Positions 31,728 to 33,156 of a DNA stretch of 33,156 nt are shown piece after piece (position 1 is the first letter of the stretch; each line of letters starts with the position of its first letter). A program made the translations under genes and the position numbers. The stretch comes from Sphingomonas sp. 1F27F7B. Lineage in GTDB: Bacteria; Pseudomonadota; Alphaproteobacteria; Sphingomonadales; Sphingomonadaceae. The notes under the pieces are model-generated. The model saw nothing but the letters and a program-made list of their open reading frames with translations, was not told where the DNA came from and made no database searches. The stretch is from assembly GCF_005503355.1 (NCBI RefSeq), contig NZ_SCMK01000039.1:1-33156 (forward strand), given 5' to 3'.

Positions 31728-32678
31728 TCATGCGGCGCGAGCCATGGCGGGCGCGTTCATGTGGGACAGGATCAGTTCGCTTGCTGCCTGTGCTGCGGTC
31801 GCGGCGCGGAAAATCGCGCGCTTGTCATTGCGAAGGGCGGTAAGCCAGGACGCAACATAAGCGGCATGATCTTCGCGCTCGGTCGGTTCCATGCCAAGCT
31901 GGGCGCAAAGCATGGCGGCTCCGATCTCCGCAATCATCTCTTCCTCGGCCCTGATTGCGCGGTCCTTCCCATAATCGCGCAGGGTTTCGCGGGCGAGCCG
32001 GTGGGCGCTGCCGCTGCTATGGATCGCCTCATGCGCAAGGGTGGCATAGAAGGCATTGCCGGTCACAAAGTCCGCAAAGGCGGGCATCTGGACACGGTCG
32101 GCGCTGGGGTCGTAATAGGCGCTGCTGCCGCCCTCACGATAGGGAACGGGCCAGCGCGCAAAGGCTGCATCAAGCTCGCTGTCGCGCTCATCGCGGTTCT
32201 TGATTTCGATCTGCGGAGCGGGAAACTTGCTCATGTCCAAGCCGTCGATCTGCTCGACATTGAAAACGACATATTTTTTCAGGAATTTGCGGGTCGTTTC
32301 CTCGCCCTCGGCATTGGTGATGGGTTCGCCGGTTTCGCCATCCTTGGGGGTGAAGCTGCCAGCGTGAACGACGAGATTGCCCTTCTCGCCCTTGCGGACC
32401 TGTCCCCCAAGCTCATGCGTCTGCCGGTAGGTCATCCAATGCGGGTTGGTATATCTGCGCTCCATGGATGCGGACCAAAGCAACAGGATATTGATGCCAC
32501 GATAGGGGGTGCCTTCATGGCGAAGCGGAAGCGATGCCGCGCCCGATGCCCAACGGGGCGACCATGGGCGGGTGCCTGCCTCTAGCAGCGTAACAATCTG
32601 GTTGGTGACTTCCTCGTAAACGTCGATCCGCGCGGCGCTGGTGGTGGTCTTGCGGGCCTTGCCGGTGTTCCGTGCCAT
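31728..32678 (-). CDS. ardC: ArdC-type antirestriction protein with zincin domain
   Basis: A 316-residue protein. The N-terminal ArdC domain (about 15-140) includes DVYEEVTNQIVTLLEAG, PYRGINILLL and YRQTHELGGQVRKGEKG. The C-terminal domain is a zincin-like metallopeptidase with HEAIH (216-220), HRL nearby, and a likely third zinc ligand in EEEMIAEIGAA (about 246-256). ArdC proteins bind single-stranded DNA and protect incoming plasmid DNA from restriction. I start at the ATG at 32678 (AGGG 7 nt upstream); another ATG 6 nt earlier lies in the ribosome site. Repeat copy C ends 8 bp upstream, and the 69-, 177- and 144-residue genes follow. Confidence 0.87.
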   Translation of the reverse strand: MARNTGKARKTTTSAARIDVYEEVTNQIVTLLEAGTRPWSPRWASGAASLPLRHEGTPYRGINILLLWSASMERRYTNPHWMTYRQTHELGGQVRKGEKGNLVVHAGSFTPKDGETGEPITNAEGEETTRKFLKKYVVFNVEQIDGLDMSKFPAPQIEIKNRDERDSELDAAFARWPVPYREGGSSAYYDPSADRVQMPAFADFVTGNAFYATLAHEAIHSSGSAHRLARETLRDYGKDRAIRAEEEMIAEIGAAMLCAQLGMEPTEREDHAAYVASWLTALRNDKRAIFRAATAAQAASELILSHMNAPAMARAA

Positions 32679-32685
32679 GTGCATT

Positions 32686-32943
32686 CCCTTCTTAAAATGG
32701 AGCCGAAGGCGATGGCTCCCATCGACTTCTGCCCGCTGGCGAAGTGGGTCGGGGAATGGCGCAAATAGGGGCCGATCATGGGGGAGGGGGATCACCCGTC
32801 CTGCACGGAGCGCAGCGGAGGAAGGGCGGGGAAACCCCCATGATCGCCAAGCGAGGGAGCGCAGCGAGTGAGACGGTCCAGCCCTTGCGCCAGGGGGCCG
32901 GAACAGGCCCCTAGAGCAAACCCATACGCGGCGGCGCGCCGCC
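32686..32943 (-). repeat. 258-bp leader repeat, copy C
   Basis: Nearly identical to copy B. The inverted repeat CGATCATGGGGG (32773-32784) and CCCCCATGATCG (32835-32846) encloses 50 nt. The distal end is the perfect palindrome GGCGGCGCGCCGCC (32930-32943). It lies directly upstream of ardC. Confidence 0.9.
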
Positions 32944-32977
32944 TCGATCGGGAAGGCGACGGCACGGCGCACCCAAC

Positions 32978-33004
32978 AAAAAAGCCGCAAGTTCCGCGTT
33001 GCGG
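32978..33004 (-). terminator. Rho-independent terminator on the minus strand
   Basis: On the minus strand CCGCAA (33004-32999) and TTGCGG (32990-32985) form a stem around 8 nt, followed by GC and TTTTTT (32983-32978). It would end transcripts entering from the right edge. Confidence 0.8.
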
Positions 33005-33103
33005 ATCTCGCGACTATTTTGTGCGCTGATCGTCACCCGAATGGGCGTCACCTCAAGGTTTGTGCGCCAGACAACGATTTGGCAGACATAATGCGAACAT
33101 CGG

Positions 33104-33156
33104 CTAATTAGCGAGCTTGAGGCGCGACATGGGATCGTTGAGCTGGCGGAATTCAC
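33104..33156 (-). CDS. 3' end of a gene entering from the right edge
   Basis: The last 16 codons and a TAG stop of a minus-strand frame (EFRQLNDPMSRLKLAN). A terminator 100 nt downstream fits a real gene end. I cannot name it from so few residues. The 33005-33103 stretch holds no gene that I can support. Confidence 0.35.
   Translation of the reverse strand, partial: EFRQLNDPMSRLKLAN

Noticed and set aside
31455..32585. 376-codon plus-strand ORF
   Set aside because: Antisense to ardC, which has HEAIH and a ribosome site.
32679..32990. Long N-terminal extension of ardC through repeat C
   Set aside because: Lies in the repeat; the ATG at 32678 has a good ribosome site and a family-like N-terminus.
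1..33156. Complete circular plasmid
   Set aside because: Gene content fits, but the two ends share no overlap, so circularity cannot be claimed.

Overview
The window looks like the backbone plus accessory load of a GC-rich alphaproteobacterial plasmid, most likely from a sphingomonad (Sphingobium, Sphingopyxis, Novosphingobium or relatives). This rests on three things: an iteron-type repA next to a parA-parS-parB locus, an SOS box of the alphaproteobacterial GAAC-N7-GAAC kind, and a set of plasmid families (Toprim/strawberry-notch pair, ArdC, large orphan ParB, DUF3768) that I associate with sphingomonads. No rRNA, tRNA, CRISPR array, relaxase or mating-pore genes are visible. Whether the window is a complete circle cannot be decided from the sequence.

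Backbone (1-10.4 kb). On the minus strand, repA (4974-3670) is followed by a possible small coupled ORF, a CHC2/Toprim primase-like gene and a strawberry-notch methylase/helicase that stops early at a 20-bp perfect palindrome. Upstream of repA lie six direct iterons, an inverted iteron in the repA promoter region, and a further iteron copy inside repA. parA and parB run on the plus strand and flank three copies of a perfect 16-bp palindrome that should be the centromere. A convergent helix-turn-helix (DUF1612-like) gene and a divergent tyrosine recombinase follow, with a palindromic operator candidate between them.

Transposon (10,629-13,701). A Tni-type element has nearly identical 47-bp inverted ends, a DDE transposase (tniA), an AAA+ partner (tniB) and a serine resolvase. 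No target-site duplication is visible, and a short ORF runs into its left end.

Defence operon (13.9-22.4 kb). Five plus-strand genes are tightly packed: higB, higA, an N6-adenine methyltransferase, a type III Res-like helicase-nuclease, and a TrlF-type protein (PHP phosphoesterase domain plus SMC/RecN-like ATPase). This looks like a restriction-modification system extended by a PHP-ATPase module and stabilised by a toxin-antitoxin pair. It is the most interesting part of the window.

Accessory genes (22.4-33.1 kb). Mostly minus-strand short operons: an orphan ParB-like protein with DUF3768; four small unknowns including a DUF6884 gene; an SOS pair (umuD-like and umuC-like) behind a LexA box; and ardC with two hypotheticals and a thermonuclease-like gene. 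Three copies of a ~258-bp repeat, each holding a 12-bp-arm inverted repeat and ending in a GC-rich hairpin, sit 8-11 bp upstream of the first gene of three of these operons. They look like a shared leader or regulatory cassette. The umuD-like protein has arginine where the catalytic lysine is expected.
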